Of a DNA stretch of 64,000 bases, positions 1 through 13,096 are shown in pieces (position 1 is the first letter of the stretch; the number at the start of each line of letters is the position of its first letter). This DNA comes from Paracyclopina nana (taxonomy: Eukaryota > Arthropoda > Copepoda > Cyclopoida > Cyclopettidae). The stretch is taken from positions 4,650,001-4,714,000 of the forward strand of contig JAGUCH010000001.1 in NCBI GenBank assembly GCA_019096065.1. Reading direction: 5' to 3'. A program made the translations under genes and the position numbers. The notes beneath the pieces are model-generated. The model searched no databases, was not told the origin of the DNA, and worked only from the letters and a program-made list of their open reading frames with translations.

Positions 1-1559
1 TCTATGATCTTTTTTTAATTATTAGAACCTCAAAAGTATATCCTTTGACGTGGAATGGAAAACATGTGAAGTGTTGAAATAGAATGTGCGTTACGCTGGG
101 AAAAGAGGCAGCATGTATGCGTCCAATGGATTTTAATCCACTTTTTCCATCATCCAGCTTCTTGTGATGAGCACAGCGGCGTGAAATAAATTAGAATCTT
201 TTGAAGTTATTTTTCAACACCACCACGCAGTTGCATGAAAGCAGCGAAAAACATCTGCGCAAGCAGCCAACTTTTTGATGATGAAACTATTTCTTTCTTC
301 TCCCCCATTTTGAAACTTGATCTGGAATTTTTGCAACCAAAACATGCCATTCACCATCACAACAAAAGTACAACATACGAAGGATAGAAAAAACCCTGCA
401 CATGCATTGTACGAAATGTAAAAAATTATGCCAAAGACCTTTGGTGCCAGGCTCAAGCTAGTGTCGTTATGTTGGGGGGTGTTTTTGTGGCCCAAATCTG
501 CTTCCCTTTCCCATCAAGGCCCCGATCATGTGATGCAAGACTCAATGCAAGGATATGAATATTTAATGTTTAATTACCCTCCTTTATTACATATGTGCAT
601 CAAGGGGCTCCATTTTCTGCATCTAAAAGCATTGGTTTTGCAAGTCTTCAATAGCAGAGGCCACAAAGGGGAGGCCTGAATCTGTTACTCTTTATGACGG
701 TCTCAGTTTATTTTCCGTTTAGTTTGGGGCAGTTGGTCGCAAGTAAGTAAAAGTGGCAATAAAGGCTCTGTTTGAGTATAAAAAGCCCACTTTAGAAACA
801 TCTGCAGTGAAGAAAAAATAGCTCTTTGTACATCAATTTTCCGCAACCTTTTAGCTGAGAGTAGTACATGAATAGCCCCTCAGCCATAGATTGTTCCATG
901 CATGGAAATGCATGCAGCACTGAGAGACTAAATGCTTTTATTGTTGCATTTTTGCGAGAAATGCTCTCTATCCTCCGGAGGGAAAATCCCCCTGTCTTAA
1001 CACTTAATGCTGCAGCAGCAGCAGCAGCAAAAAGTTCATTATTTGGGGAGAGTTGGATTGTTGCAAAAGTATTTGATGATGGTTGGAGGGAAAAAAGTTC
1101 TTGATCAAGAGGAATAAGCCTTTTTATGGGACTTTCACCTCATTCCTCCGACAGAAATTACATTGGGGGATTTAATTCATGGCAGCCATAAAAAGAATAA
1201 GGATCAGACTGGCAATTGGCAGCTCCGAAAAGCACTTTATCGAAATGAAAAAGAAGCTGAGGAGGATCGCATGCCTCACTCCTATTCAGATGTTGGGCTA
1301 GGTGAAAGGGTCTCCTGTCGTCCCCTTTCTCTTTTGAAAGCTAAATTATAGCTGCGAGGCTTTCCATGGAAAAAATTCACTGACAAAGTGGACAAAAACT
1401 GGGTGACTCTATTGTTAATCAAGATTACTTGGCTGTGTTACATTGCCTTTAGGGACTTAACGAAGCAGCTTCATTCTAGCATGCAAATTTGGTGGCTGAA
1501 AATAAGCGAAAATCCATTTAATAATAAAGCCTTGCGTACTGTTAAAGGGCTATGCAGGT

Positions 1560-1645
1560 AAAAGGCACTTTTTGGAAAAGGCACTAAATTGGCACTTCGA
1601 AAAAAGGCACTGAAATAAAAAGGCAGCATTGCTTTAAGGCACAAA
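1560..1645. repeat. Cluster of short GGCAC repeats
   Basis: The motif AAGGCAC or a close variant recurs about six times in 85 bases, with irregular A-rich spacers of 10-20 bases. It is a degenerate simple repeat rather than a regular satellite. No function is implied. Confidence 0.45.
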
Positions 1646-2889
1646 AAGTATTGAATTTTTTCGGACCATTCATTTTTTTGTATTTTGGTTTCTCGTTTAA
1701 TAATTATGCTTCCTAGCTTCCCTTAATTTCTCTTGTATACACAAAGGCTTATTATACTGAATCTACTGTGACCCTCCGAGTGCAAGTAGCTTCTGTTAGC
1801 ATGTAGGGTCTTTTGTAGTTTGTAATTAACCTTCCAGCAGTATTACACCCCCTAGTTTCTGCCTCATGCACTGGGAAGTCATTAAAATGCACTGGCATGA
1901 TTGCAGGAAAATTCGATAATTTTCCTATATCGAGTCACCCTGTGACAACCTCGAGAAATCCAATATTTGGCACCGACCACCCTTGATCAGCAGAAAATGA
2001 GGTCTTTGTCATCACGGAGTGCAATGGCGGCTGGGGAGACCTCACTTATCTCATTTTTTGAGATAGCAGCTAAAGAGTGCAGCTAAATGTTGTTTTTGCA
2101 CTTTTCTAAACATTGACCATCTGCCTGGCTGCTTTGTGAATCGTTAATCTGGTAGCAAAAGGATTAGGCATCAGAAATAACTAGCTACACTATATGGTGA
2201 TAATACGTTCTTTTGTATGTATATCGAAAACGGTAAAAGGATTAGGTTTCAGTTGAAACCCCAACAAACCAGGTCATAAATTGTGACCCCAAATTTTCCT
2301 GGCAGGCTGTGGACAACACAGAGGTCATAAATGAGAAAGGATGATGCTTTTCACGAGATTAAGGCACACGAAAATGTCCACTTCCACTAGTTTTCCTTCC
2401 AAAAGCGTCACAGAGGCTGTAGGCAAGTATGGAGCTGCATATGGGTTTTGATTTAACTTGCCAGGTTAATCGATCTTGAGCTTTTCAGGGGCTTTGATGT
2501 AAAAATTCATGAAAAAAAGCGCGGAATGAAAAATGGGGAGACTCCCCCAGCACCGATTTTATGATCTGATTGATGGATCTGCTTTATATAAAAGCACTTG
2601 GTGAGTGACAAATTGAACACTGTTGAGCAAACACTATTTGTCACGCCTATGTGCCACAATAAGTAGTAGTCGGAATCAGAAAACTAGACGATGACAGCTC
2701 AAAACACCATCCAAAGAACTCAGTTTTTTCTGTTTACACTTCCCCTCAACTCACAACAGCGAGATTTTTATTTTCTCTACCGGTAACCGAAAATCCCTGG
2801 TTAGGTTTCAATTTCCAAATAGTTCTCAGTTTATTTCTCTACGAAGACTAGCATATAATAGGGAAAAATGAAATGTAAACAAACACATT

Positions 2890-2954
2890 GGGAAAAAAAT
2901 TAACTAGGGGAATTTTTTTCCCGGGAAAAAAATCACCAGGCAAATTTTTTTCCC
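2890..2954. repeat. Twin perfect hairpins
   Basis: Two inverted repeats stand back to back. The first pairs 2890-2901 with 2911-2922 (GGGAAAAAAATT, 9-base loop). The second pairs 2923-2933 with 2944-2954 (GGGAAAAAAAT, 10-base loop). They lie about 30 bases before the minisatellite and may belong to the same repeat or to an element end. Confidence 0.65.
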
Positions 2955-2983
2955 ACACAATTCAGTATTGAGCAGCCACAATA

Positions 2984-3402
2984 TGCGGGAGACGCTGCCG
3001 AGTGCGGGAGACGCTGCCGGGTGCGGGAGACGCTGCCGCTGCCAGGTGGAGAGACGCTGCTGGGTGCGAGAGAGGCTGCCGGGTGCGGGAGATCGGGAGA
3101 TGCTGCCGGGTGTGGAGACGCTGCCCGTTCCGAGAGACTCTGCGAGGTGGGGGAGATGCTGCCGGGTGGGGGAGACGCTGCTAGGTGCGGGGGACGCTGC
3201 CGGGTGGAGAGACGCTGCCGGGTGCGAGAGAGGCTGCCGCGGGTGTGGAGACGCTGCCGGGTGCGTGGAGACGCTGCCCGTTCCGAGAGACTCTGCAAGG
3301 TGGGGGAGATGCTGCCGGGTGGGGGAGACGCTGCTAGGTGCGGGGGACGCTGCTAGGTGCGGGGGACGCTGCTAGGTGCGGGGGACGCTGCCGGGAGCGG
3401 GA
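2984..3402. repeat. G-rich minisatellite, about 18-base unit
   Basis: A tandem array of a unit close to GGTGCGGGAGACGCTGCC, about 18 bases with many variants. It has a higher-order pattern: a segment beginning TGGAGACGCTGCCCGTTCC at 3113 returns at 3266, 153 bases later, with the next ~80 bases nearly the same. Several overlapping frames stay open on both strands only because the repeat lacks stops; I do not regard any as a gene. The plus strand carries many G runs and could form G-quadruplexes. Confidence 0.85.
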
Positions 3403-3625
3403 GCCTCAAATTGCCATCTTGGTCTTGAACAGCCTCAATTTGCAGCTAAAGTTTTGTAAGACTTGCAGCGTAATCAATAATGGCGTCAATTTGTTGTCAG
3501 TGACTCAGCTGAGATTCTCTAGTCGCTACTGGGATCAAAGTATGATGGATCGAAATAGTAGGTAGAGCTTGTCTTGGAATTTCAACAAACCTGGGATTTT
3601 TGGTTACTGTTAGAGAAAAATGAAT

Positions 3626-3811
3626 CCCTACCACCCTCAGCAAAAGTTAGACCCCGCGAAAAATCCCTGATCGGCCGGGAAAAATTTGAGAACCTTGCAC
3701 ATTTTTCATTTCCTCGCTGCGCTCGGATGAAAAATAGTTGCTCGGTTCTCAAATTTTTCCCGACCTCTCAGGGATTTTTCTTGGGGTCTAACTTTTGCTG
3801 AGGGGGTAGGG
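3626..3811. mobile_element. Fold-back (MITE-like) element
   Basis: The left arm at 3626-3694 is an imperfect inverted copy of the right arm at 3744-3811. Both carry CTCAGCAAAAGTTAGACCCC and GGGAAAAATTTGAGAACC or their complements. The ends read CCCTAC and GTAGGG. The middle has a nested inverted pair, TTTTTCAT and ATGAAAAA. There is no coding capacity. This fits a non-autonomous DNA transposon; the family is not recognised and no clear target duplication is visible. Confidence 0.65.
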
Positions 3812-4292
3812 AACTATTATTCCTCCCCTTGTAGCTCAACATTGGAAATGCACAATGGATATTGGGTTTCCACTATAAGACTCTGCAGCAGTATTTAGGA
3901 TTTTTTGGCGACCCTCAGTGTATGCAGTACTTTTGTGTGCATGCTTTTTAGCCGACACCACACTTGTGACCTCAATCGCCTCTCTCAGAGCGAGATTTTC
4001 TACCCCAAATTGAGTGACTGACATGACATCTACTGGAAATCTGAGGGGACTTGTAGTCGTTATTCAATAAAAACTATGGGCACTTTTTTGTTCCTGATGC
4101 TCTCAACAGAAAAATGAGTTGGGAGAAATAATAAGATCGGCCCCATTTTGTTTATGCCAGCAGTAATCTACAGAGTCGTTATGTGAGATGTGCTGAACTT
4201 TTTGTTTCTACCTAAATGAATTTATTGTTCACCCATTAAAATGGCCTCAAGGCTCCCATAAAATCAGCCGAGATCTACAAAAGTAGAAATAG

Positions 4293-4321
4293 TATAAAAG
4301 GTTACACTTGCAGAGGCTCAG
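4293..4321 (+). promoter_or_regulatory. Candidate TATA/initiator pair
   Basis: TATAAAAG at 4293-4300 is followed by TCAG at 4318-4321, with the A about 27 bases downstream, the spacing of an arthropod-style TATA plus initiator promoter. No coding region follows. It could be chance or could start a non-coding RNA. Confidence 0.25.
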
Positions 4322-4548
4322 CACAGCAAGTTTTAATTGGCAAGCTGAGAGATTTATTGCTGGCTTCCATCAATGCAGCTTGGAGAGAGAAAAAATGCAG
4401 CTGTAAATCTTGGCCTCCATCCTCCATCCAAAATTGCGGCTGGACTTCCTGTGGGGAAATTAGAATTCAGCAAACTTTTGTAGTGAGAACGTGCTGCCTG
4501 TTGTATTGGAATTGTTTTGTTTCATTGATCGCGCATTGTAAATTGTGG

Positions 4549-4689
4549 CTTATTATCTTCCGCGTCTTTGATCGTAGCATGGTTGCGGTTGTTATCGCTT
4601 CTTATTTACTGACATCGCAACCTCGTCAGTAAATAAGAACCGATAACAACCGCAACCACGTTACGATCAAAGACGCGGAAGATAATGAG
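4549..4689. mobile_element. Long hairpin, 64-base arms
   Basis: Arm 4549-4612 and arm 4626-4689 are inverted copies with about 5 mismatches in 64 bases and a 13-base loop. The arms contain ATCTTCCGCGTCTTTGATCG. The near-perfect match points to a recent fold-back element or an inverted duplication. There is no coding capacity. Confidence 0.7.
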
Positions 4690-7600
4690 CCTGTATTGGA
4701 GAAGAATACAAAGCAGCTAGCTTTTTTGGAGGGACACCCTGTCGTGTTCGTCGTCACCCCCAAAGAGTTTCGCCAAGATAAATTGTGCCTGGCAACCCTG
4801 GCATTAAGATGCATTAGTTTTGGGACGAGGCATTACTACAGCAGCACCCAGGGAAATTTTGGCAATTTTAGGCATCTGTTGCACCTCTGAATTAAACTTC
4901 CTGACTTCCACCATTTTTTACCCTAAGGACTTTTACACAGAATCTAGTTGGATGTACAAAAGAATGCCATCCTAGCTCTCTTTTTTTTAAAGCAGGCCTC
5001 TCGTGAATTGTGAATGCTGAATTTTGCAAACCACAAAATTCAGCGATAAGATCTTTCAAAAGAAGCTGTTCTGCTAAACTCTTGAAATGGAGCGCGCAAG
5101 ATGTCAAAAAATAACATCTGCGCATTCCATCTACAGCATGGTATGCAAAAACTCCTATGCACCACCACAGCCACAAAGTTTCCTCATTTTTGGGTACTAA
5201 GATAAGTGCCTAAAATTGCGAGAAAACCTCAGTATGTAATTTGAAAGGCCTGGATCAGCTGGCCATAACTCTTGTTGGGGTTAATGAGCCTTTGTCACAA
5301 AATAAATTGTTATGCTAAAAATGTTTTCATCTTGAGACAAATCGATTTCTTTCCAAGATATTCCCATAGGTTCTGAGTGATGGGGAGAATGCAAATTTCT
5401 TCACCCTTATGATCTTTTGCTACGTAGCTACATTTGAATAATTCATACGTACTTTCCTTCAAAGGGGCCAATTATGCTAAGAGAACCCCCATTTTTTAGT
5501 TTTCCTCAAAAAGATGCAGAAAAAAACGCCATTTCGCCATTTTCTTCGTGGATTCAGCTGAGATGGGCAATTGGGTAAATAAGATTGTGCGGGGGGGCAA
5601 TTTGGCATTTTTCACACAAAATGGATCGTTTTCACTTAGCCAGTTCTGGTTCGTTTAACTGGGACATTTTTTGGCCGCAAAAAGCTTCAGCAAGCTCTGG
5701 GAGTGATTGAAAGGCCAGCGTCACATGGTTTTTCTGTTGGTGACATTTTTTTCCATACAAATAATTCTACTGGATGTTGGTCAATTCTTATGCAAAGCTC
5801 ACGCGTTTTGCCATTCACACGTCAGATTGAGTCCATTGTGCGTTTGACATCTAATGCTGATGGACTTGTCAAAGCAGAAGCTGGAATTAAGGCAAGAAAA
5901 AAGATTAGAAGCCATAAAATGCGCTACTTTATATGGTTGCTTTCGTACTGCTACAGCCCTAGTAAATTCCTAAAGCTGGGCCAATTTACCCACAGTGATG
6001 TGACTCTTTTTTATAGGTTGGTTTTATTTTAGTGCTAGTTCTACTGCAGGCTAGAAAAAGCACACTGGGGTAACCACTAGTAGAATCATGGAGTCCTTTA
6101 GAGAGATTATTTTGCTTTTCGTCTAGGAAAAATGTATTCGACTAAACCATTCAGCAAATCGTATCAAAAAGCTCATGATGTATTCTTTTTTACGGGCAAT
6201 TTCGTCTCTTTTAATAATCTACATTACATAGTGAGTGACAAAAGCAAGGTTTTACACGAGACCATAAAAGCAAAAAAGCATCAGGAAAAAGAATTTTTAA
6301 AAGCAAGATGAAAAATCACCCTGAGCAAAGTTGACAACAGTCGGCAGAGCTCAATTGATTCCAAGTCTTTTTGCCAATCATCCACGAGCCAACTTTGTGC
6401 TTCTAGTCAATTCACGTATCAGAGTGAGCTGTGTTTTGTATTATTCATGACAGCAGCGATGAGTCAGATCAAATTTGGAGAAGCCTCAAGAGGCTCATAA
6501 AGAGGCTGGACAAGGAGAAGTGGGTGTTCGTCACCATGTTCCAAGATTAGCCACACTGGGAAAAGTGTCGAGGGAAAAAATCCCCTTTTTTTCTTATCAT
6601 TATTTGAGGCGAGTTTCCTGTCCAAGGAGACAGAAGAAAGATTTTTTTGGTCCACTTTTTTATCACACTTTCAGCATTCACCCCTTGAAGCTGAAGAAGA
6701 GTAGCAGCAGCGGCTTTCACTTTTTACAGCTACTGGTTTTTCATTGCCCCAGAGGCAACATCCAAGAGCGGCGGAAACAGTTTCTTTTTTTCATGTACTC
6801 TTTTTTATCTCGAGACATGGCTCATCTGTTGGGTGAAAGCTCAGATTTTTTTAGCATTCATTGCTATCGAAAAGTAAGAATCTGAGCAATGAATCGTTTT
6901 TGAATAAAAGCAGCGACTGGCATTGTTGGCAGGAGATGAAAAGGGTCTTTTTTCGCACCTTTTGCTGCATCATGCTATGACCCAGTTTTGTATGAATCAT
7001 CCTCTTTTTGCTACTTTTATTATGCTTCTCCCGAACCATTACTAATCATGTGCACAAACCATATGGCACCGCACTTGCAAAAAATGCTAATGTAGTCACA
7101 ACTTTACTTAGGGATCTACGCAGGAGAGATGTGATGGTAAATCACCGAAATTACTCAATATCAGGTTCATAAATTGAGATTAGAGTAAAACCTGTCATAA
7201 AAATGTCACATTGAGATCCTTCACGTTGAGCCCCTCATAATTCCTTTTGTCCTGATGGGCAGAAATTCAGAAATTCTTCAGTCCCAAATTGGTACAAAAA
7301 TCCACTCTTACAGAAGTCGTTTATTTCCCAAGACTATGTCCAAAATTGCATCATTTTATCACTGTTGTTGGTCAATTAAGTAGAGCATTTGGGGTCCTAG
7401 CAAAATGATAGTTGCCATTTGTTGTATATACTGCATTAAGAGCGCCTCCTTCTAGTGAAAAGATCAGTGAATGGATCACTTTTGCAAATGGCATTCGGCC
7501 GCTTTTTGTACACATTGCTCATCAATCAGCAAGCATGCGCGCATATCAAGATTTGGGTGCTAATGGTCAACAATCTCTATCTCACTTATCTTGAACACTG

Positions 7601-10600
7601 GCAACGTACGATGGTCCAACAAAAATGGAACGGTCACTATCTTTATTTTCTTGCTACACTTCAGCTGTTTTGCTGGTAAAACCAGTCAGCTGCTGGTATT
7701 TGAATATTTTTGTACTGGCACGTCAGGCATGCACTGCGGTAGAAGAGGCCCCGAGAATCAAAGCTGGCTTTTATTATTATGTTTAATAAAAGTGCAATTC
7801 TAATGCTCAGGCAGGGAGTCCCCTTTTTATGTGGCTTTTAAAACTGTTTTCTGATAAGGGATCCCATTAAGGCTAAAACGGGGCAAAGCTGTAAAATGGT
7901 AACAGCTGGAATTATCAGTCAACCCGATCAAGTAGTATTGATGATGGTTGGTTGGTTTTTGTGCATATGCTCAAGTCCAGATGTTATTTACAACCGCTCT
8001 AAAGGGATTCCGACAGAGTTTATGGTCCCCAAATGCTCGAGTGCGAACAATGATGCTTGATCAAGATCCCCAATCATGACCAGGATCATTGCACAGAGGG
8101 GGAAATCGCCGATAATCGCTAAAAATAGTTTGTTTTTCTTTTAGTTTACCCCACTGTGAATTGGTATACTTGCACAACCAAATCTGCTGAGGCAAAAGTT
8201 AGAGTAGCAAAAATTAAAAATGGATCTGCAACTCAAGATAATTTGTGTCAATTCTGGCCGGAGCCCTTAGTATTTTTTACTTAGTTTTAGAGCCCCCATG
8301 AGGGTGGATCAGCTAATTTCCTTATCTACCTATTAATTTTCTCTTCTGGGGGACATTAGTTTCCATTATCAATGGATAACCAGCTGAAACTTAGTATGAA
8401 ACATTTGCTCTAGTTTTGGTCTCAAATTCATCCACATTTATAAATCATTGCAGAGCAACTCTGCTTGTTGAATTTTTAGTTAGCTTCTTGTAAATCATTT
8501 AAATACGCAGAAGCAAAGGGCTGCAATTTATGCATCCCAAAATAACAGAATACTTTTTAGGCCTTGGAGTGTTTTTCCTTGTGAGGGCCCTTAACTTATG
8601 CAAATTCCCTAGTTATGCTTTGCAAAACTTATTTCTGATGCAGCAAGATGAATTCTGTCGGGCAAGAAAAAAGCAGTAAAGGTCTTTCAATCACGGGTGA
8701 ATATAAATGCATCGGGTGATTGTTGAAAATCTAGTTTCATGCTTGCCAACGATTTCAAGATTGATTGGAATCCTCTTAGACGTGTATCATCATGATCATA
8801 CCAAGTTGTTGCCATAAATTGAGTTTATACGCAATTTTTCATTTTTACAGGCGACCCCCTGTACTATTTGATTTCCATATAGGGACGGCAAACAATGCAT
8901 TTAAATGGCTTCTTTGGAAAATTCAGTTCCAAATTGAAGCTTGACCAAAGAGCCAGTTGAAATACTTGGCTATTATTAGACAACGACATCTGGTACTTCT
9001 GGAGAAAAAAAAAACATTCTTGTTGTGACTCTGTCAATAATTGAAACATTGCTTTGCGATAATCGATGAAAAACATTAAAATAGGTGTGGTCTCCGCCAT
9101 CGTTAGTCTTCTCCTGTCTAATGTTGATTTTAATTACCAGCTTTCTAAATATTAGCAGGTGACATATTAGCCTTATCTTTATATAGAAAGCAACTATTGA
9201 CTGTACTTAGCTAAATGTTGACAGGAAAAGGCCATAATAACAACAGCAGATGGAAAATTGTTCTGCAGCAGTGACAAAAATCTCTCCTTGATAAGGTAGA
9301 AAAACAGGAAAAGCCTTATGATTAATGTACTCTCTTAAGGTCCGTGAAGTTGTGCAAAAAATATTGACTTATGATGGTTGTGAACACAAAAGGTGAGTTG
9401 AATGGCAACAACAAACATTTTTTGGTAGAGTTATGACAACATTTTGTACTTTAAAAGCTTTAAACTATTCTATTGAATGAAGGAGTTTTTCATTACAACC
9501 ATTGAATTCCTGTTAAGTCTAGGAAGTGTTTTTAAAATGGTCAATTTAGAGAACCAATGAGACAAAAAGGAAAACATTATCGGGGGGAGAAGAGAGGGTG
9601 ATCATACAGGGTGTGGCAAGAGCTCTTGCTAGCTGTCTAATTATCCACTTTTAGTGTCACACGTGACAAAGCACCCCAAAATTCCAATTTTGAAAGAAAC
9701 CGAAGTCATAAAAGGAAGAGGAGTCATTCATTTAAACACAAGAGAGCTGTGAGAGGATGATTTAAATCAACCATAAAACTTGATCTGTCACTCATTTCAC
9801 TTCCAGCAGAGTAATGCAATTCATGAAGTGATTACGAAAACAACAGCTTCCAGTTTGGTGATAAATGAGCATTCACTCAGCACTCTCATTTTTTGCTTAT
9901 TCACAAAAAATGTCAAGGGTCATTTTACTTCTGTTAGATTTTTCCTCTTTTACCAGTGTGAAAAGATGGCCTGAAAATACTGCAGCGTTTGACTCAAAAT
10001 CCATGTCATCTAAATGCCTACATATTCTGGTAACTCTTTTTCGTAATGGTCAGTGTTTGCAAGCGTCAGCTGCTACCAAAAATAAAAAATCTCGAGCGTT
10101 GAAATTCAGGATTTAATTCGGAGGTTTCAGCAAAAATTATCCGTAATTAGACACAATTATCGCTCTGGTAAAAGCTCTAATAATGATTAGCTTTCATTTC
10201 CATCTGTTTCTTTTCACCGAAATAGGTTTTTGATTGACCAGGACTACGATGTCCAGAGCTACTGCAACATTAGTACTTGTGCGTGAAAATAAGCTACATA
10301 ATTAATTCATTTCAGTTTCTTACTTCCTCAATTTTGAGTCCAGATAAAAGCTCTATTCCATGTTTCAACTATTTTGACATTATTTTCTGGCAAAGATGCC
10401 GAGCACACAACTTCCCTTAACTTATGAAATATTGAGCTTGTTAGTGCATTACCATAATATTGCTTTGGCAGCCCTGGTATAAAGTGTATTGTTAAGGTGA
10501 TGGACCGAGTCCAAATCGGATTTGATCCGCTTGTTGGCACACTTACTACCAAAACTCTCAACAACATTTCTGGTTTGACCCCAAAACCGAAAGACAAATC

Positions 10601-13073
10601 GATCTCTTTTTGTACACTCTGCTATGGCTTCTTGAGAAATGTAGATGGTCCCACTCTTTAAAAAATGGATGTGTGCGAGCCATAAATCATTGGAGGCGCC
10701 CATCAACCATTTTTTGGGGGGTACTCCAGCTGATTTTTTATGGTCTTGCAACGATTATTGTAGCAAAAAGCAGAGCTTGGCACATTTTGGGATTGGAACC
10801 ATCATAAAAGTAAACTGGAAAATAAGAAGTCAGAATAAATATTATTTCTTCAGATTTTCAGCTAAGTACTACATTTTGTCCTCTAAGCTGGGAGTTGACG
10901 AAAAATTCTGTCAGGAGATTCTGTGACGTATTGTAAAATTGTTTCACAATGAATTTTAGTGAGCTAAAAGTCAAGAGACCCCCTGTGTCGAAGTTGGTTG
11001 GTTGTTGTCTTGGTAAAATTCTTAATCCCTAACATCTTCCTAAACAAATGCTAATTACCTGTCAGGGAATTTTCTGCTCCCTTAGGAATTTTTTCAATCA
11101 ACAACATAATTTCAGATTTTCAGATGGATGGATGATGGTCAAATTCAGGGTGGTCCAGCCTAGTAAAATGTCTTCCAGGCATGTCCAAAGCATAACAATT
11201 TTCCGTTGGGTTTAAATGCTTTGAAGCCCAATTTGTCTCCTTTTTTGCCCAATAGCTCCTCTTTGATCTTTGAACTTTTGGGTGCTTCTTTTTGGCGGAA
11301 AAAAGAGAAGTTGTCATGACTTGAGGCTGTTTGAGAAGAGACAAACTAATCTTTTCTCGGCGCTTTTGAGGCGCCATTTTTGGCTGATAGAGTTTCCATC
11401 ACAGTTTCAATTTAGGGCTGCATGTGTAATATTCTCGAGGATTGAAATTCTATATCAGTAACTGCTTTTTAGTTTGATTATTTCATCTTGTACCAGCGAA
11501 GCTTATTATAAAAAAGGCAAGTTGTGGCAATCTTACCTCAAAGTTTGTTTTTCTTATTTTAAAAGGTTCAACTCTTGGACTTCACGTTGGAATAACAGTT
11601 TCAAGTGCCCCATGTTGTCCGTACCAGGTAATCCATAAGCTGGCATGACATTGTAGCGTTTTCACTGAGGGAATTAAACCATTCAAAAATGATAGGATGA
11701 CAAATAAAGCTATTTCTCCTTCTTCATGTCAAAGTTCAATGCTCTCTTATATGTGTGATGAGTATAACACTTTTCATTAAAACTTTTTTCCCATGTGCTG
11801 TCTCTTCAATCTGCATCTGTAGAAAGAAGCTCAGAGCCCAGGTGGTCATAGCAAAATCAGCAGGTTGCCTGATTACCATGCGCATAAGAAATAACCCATT
11901 CTCAAACTACATGCACTTACTTTATAGGCAAATGAGCCAGGTTTTCTGTTCATTTTAGAGAAAGTTCACTGAGGCTCCAAAAACCATGAATAATTAAGGT
12001 TTGGAAGCCAGTAGCCGTAGTACAATAAAAAAAAGTTGGGTCGAATAAGCTGTACAAAAGTAAATATCTGATGCTAGCTGGGAAGAGAGGGACCGAAATA
12101 ATACACGAAGACGTTTTCAGTCCATTTTTTGCTCGTAATGACAGGTCAGACAATGGCCCCAAAAAAGCTAAAACATCTGAAATAGTAGAAGAAAACAAAC
12201 CTCACGTGTTCACACTCATTGTCTTTAACGCAATTCCCTGTGGAGGGAAATAAGACAAAAAGTAGCCAAGCAGCAGGAGAAAAAAGTAAAAACAACTACT
12301 TGCAATTGGGATGTAAGCCAAAAAATGTTACCGCAACAAAACCAACAAAATTGCCACCGCACACATCGTCGTTCACCTTTGGCTGTTGTACTTCACATTC
12401 ATGAATTGAAGAGGATCCATCAACTTTAAAAAGAAACATGTCACAAAACCACCAAAAGCTTACGAGACCACAGTAATATCTACCTAGTACATGAGGAAGA
12501 TAACAACTTTGGATATTGTTGCCAGAAATACTTCTGCTACTTTAATTTGGTTACTTCAGTTTTATGGCCAAGAAATCATTTACTCTTGAAGTTCTGCTTG
12601 GTTGAGTTGTGGACATTGAATCATCACGAGTTTGTCGATGCGTAGAGTCGTGTAACCAGACAGGTGGATTATTATTGATCTGCTGAAACATAAAAATTCA
12701 CCTGTGCGCAGCCAAAAAGTCGCGACATTTTTAAACTTCTCACAGCCAGGGGTCACAAAATGAAAAAGTTGCCCGTTGTTTTTCGCTGAAGAAAAACCCA
12801 TTCCTCTCAGTTGCACCACCAACAGAAGGCACAGTGTGGATATGTGTGCTTAAAAATTGGCTAAAATTCTAGGGGGCTTGATGTGTGATCTCCAGGTATA
12901 CCAGCGTCACGTCAGTAGTAAAATAGTCATGTCAAGCTGCTTTTGTCTGACCTGGAATATTTTAAGTCAAGATTTATGATCGAGTATGGCCATAAACGAG
13001 GCAAATCCTGCTTTTGTGTATGTGTATGCAATAATAACTTTTTAAGCCAGATTGAAAGCAAGCTCTTTACGAG

Positions 13074-13096
13074 CTCGCTGATCAAATATCAGCGAG
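13074..13096. repeat. Short perfect hairpin
   Basis: CTCGCTGAT at 13074-13082 pairs perfectly with ATCAGCGAG at 13088-13096 across a 5-base loop. No neighbouring gene end explains it. Confidence 0.4.

Larger units (their letters stand above)
1..2983. other. Gene-free stretch, left edge
   Basis: No reading frame here resembles a known protein and none shows linked splice sites, so I see no gene. Small features are a (CAG)n run of about six units near 1011-1031, a cluster of GGCAC motifs at 1560-1645, and a TATAAAAAG box at 777-785 followed about 29 bases later by GCAGTGA, which could be a weak core promoter. The rest looks like ordinary intergenic or deep intronic sequence. Confidence 0.6.

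Noticed and set aside
2933-3375. Overlapping open frames on both strands in the G-rich array
   Set aside because: They exist because the 18-base unit lacks stop codons in several frames. The translations are simple repeats with no domain.
5703-6885. Frames of 109 and 136 codons in the left desert
   Set aside because: The translations are low in information, rich in Phe/Lys from AT-rich sequence, and have no family resemblance.
10328-10751. Overlapping minus-strand frames of 89 and 100 codons in the desert
   Set aside because: No recognisable domain, no splice context and no coding bias that I could see.
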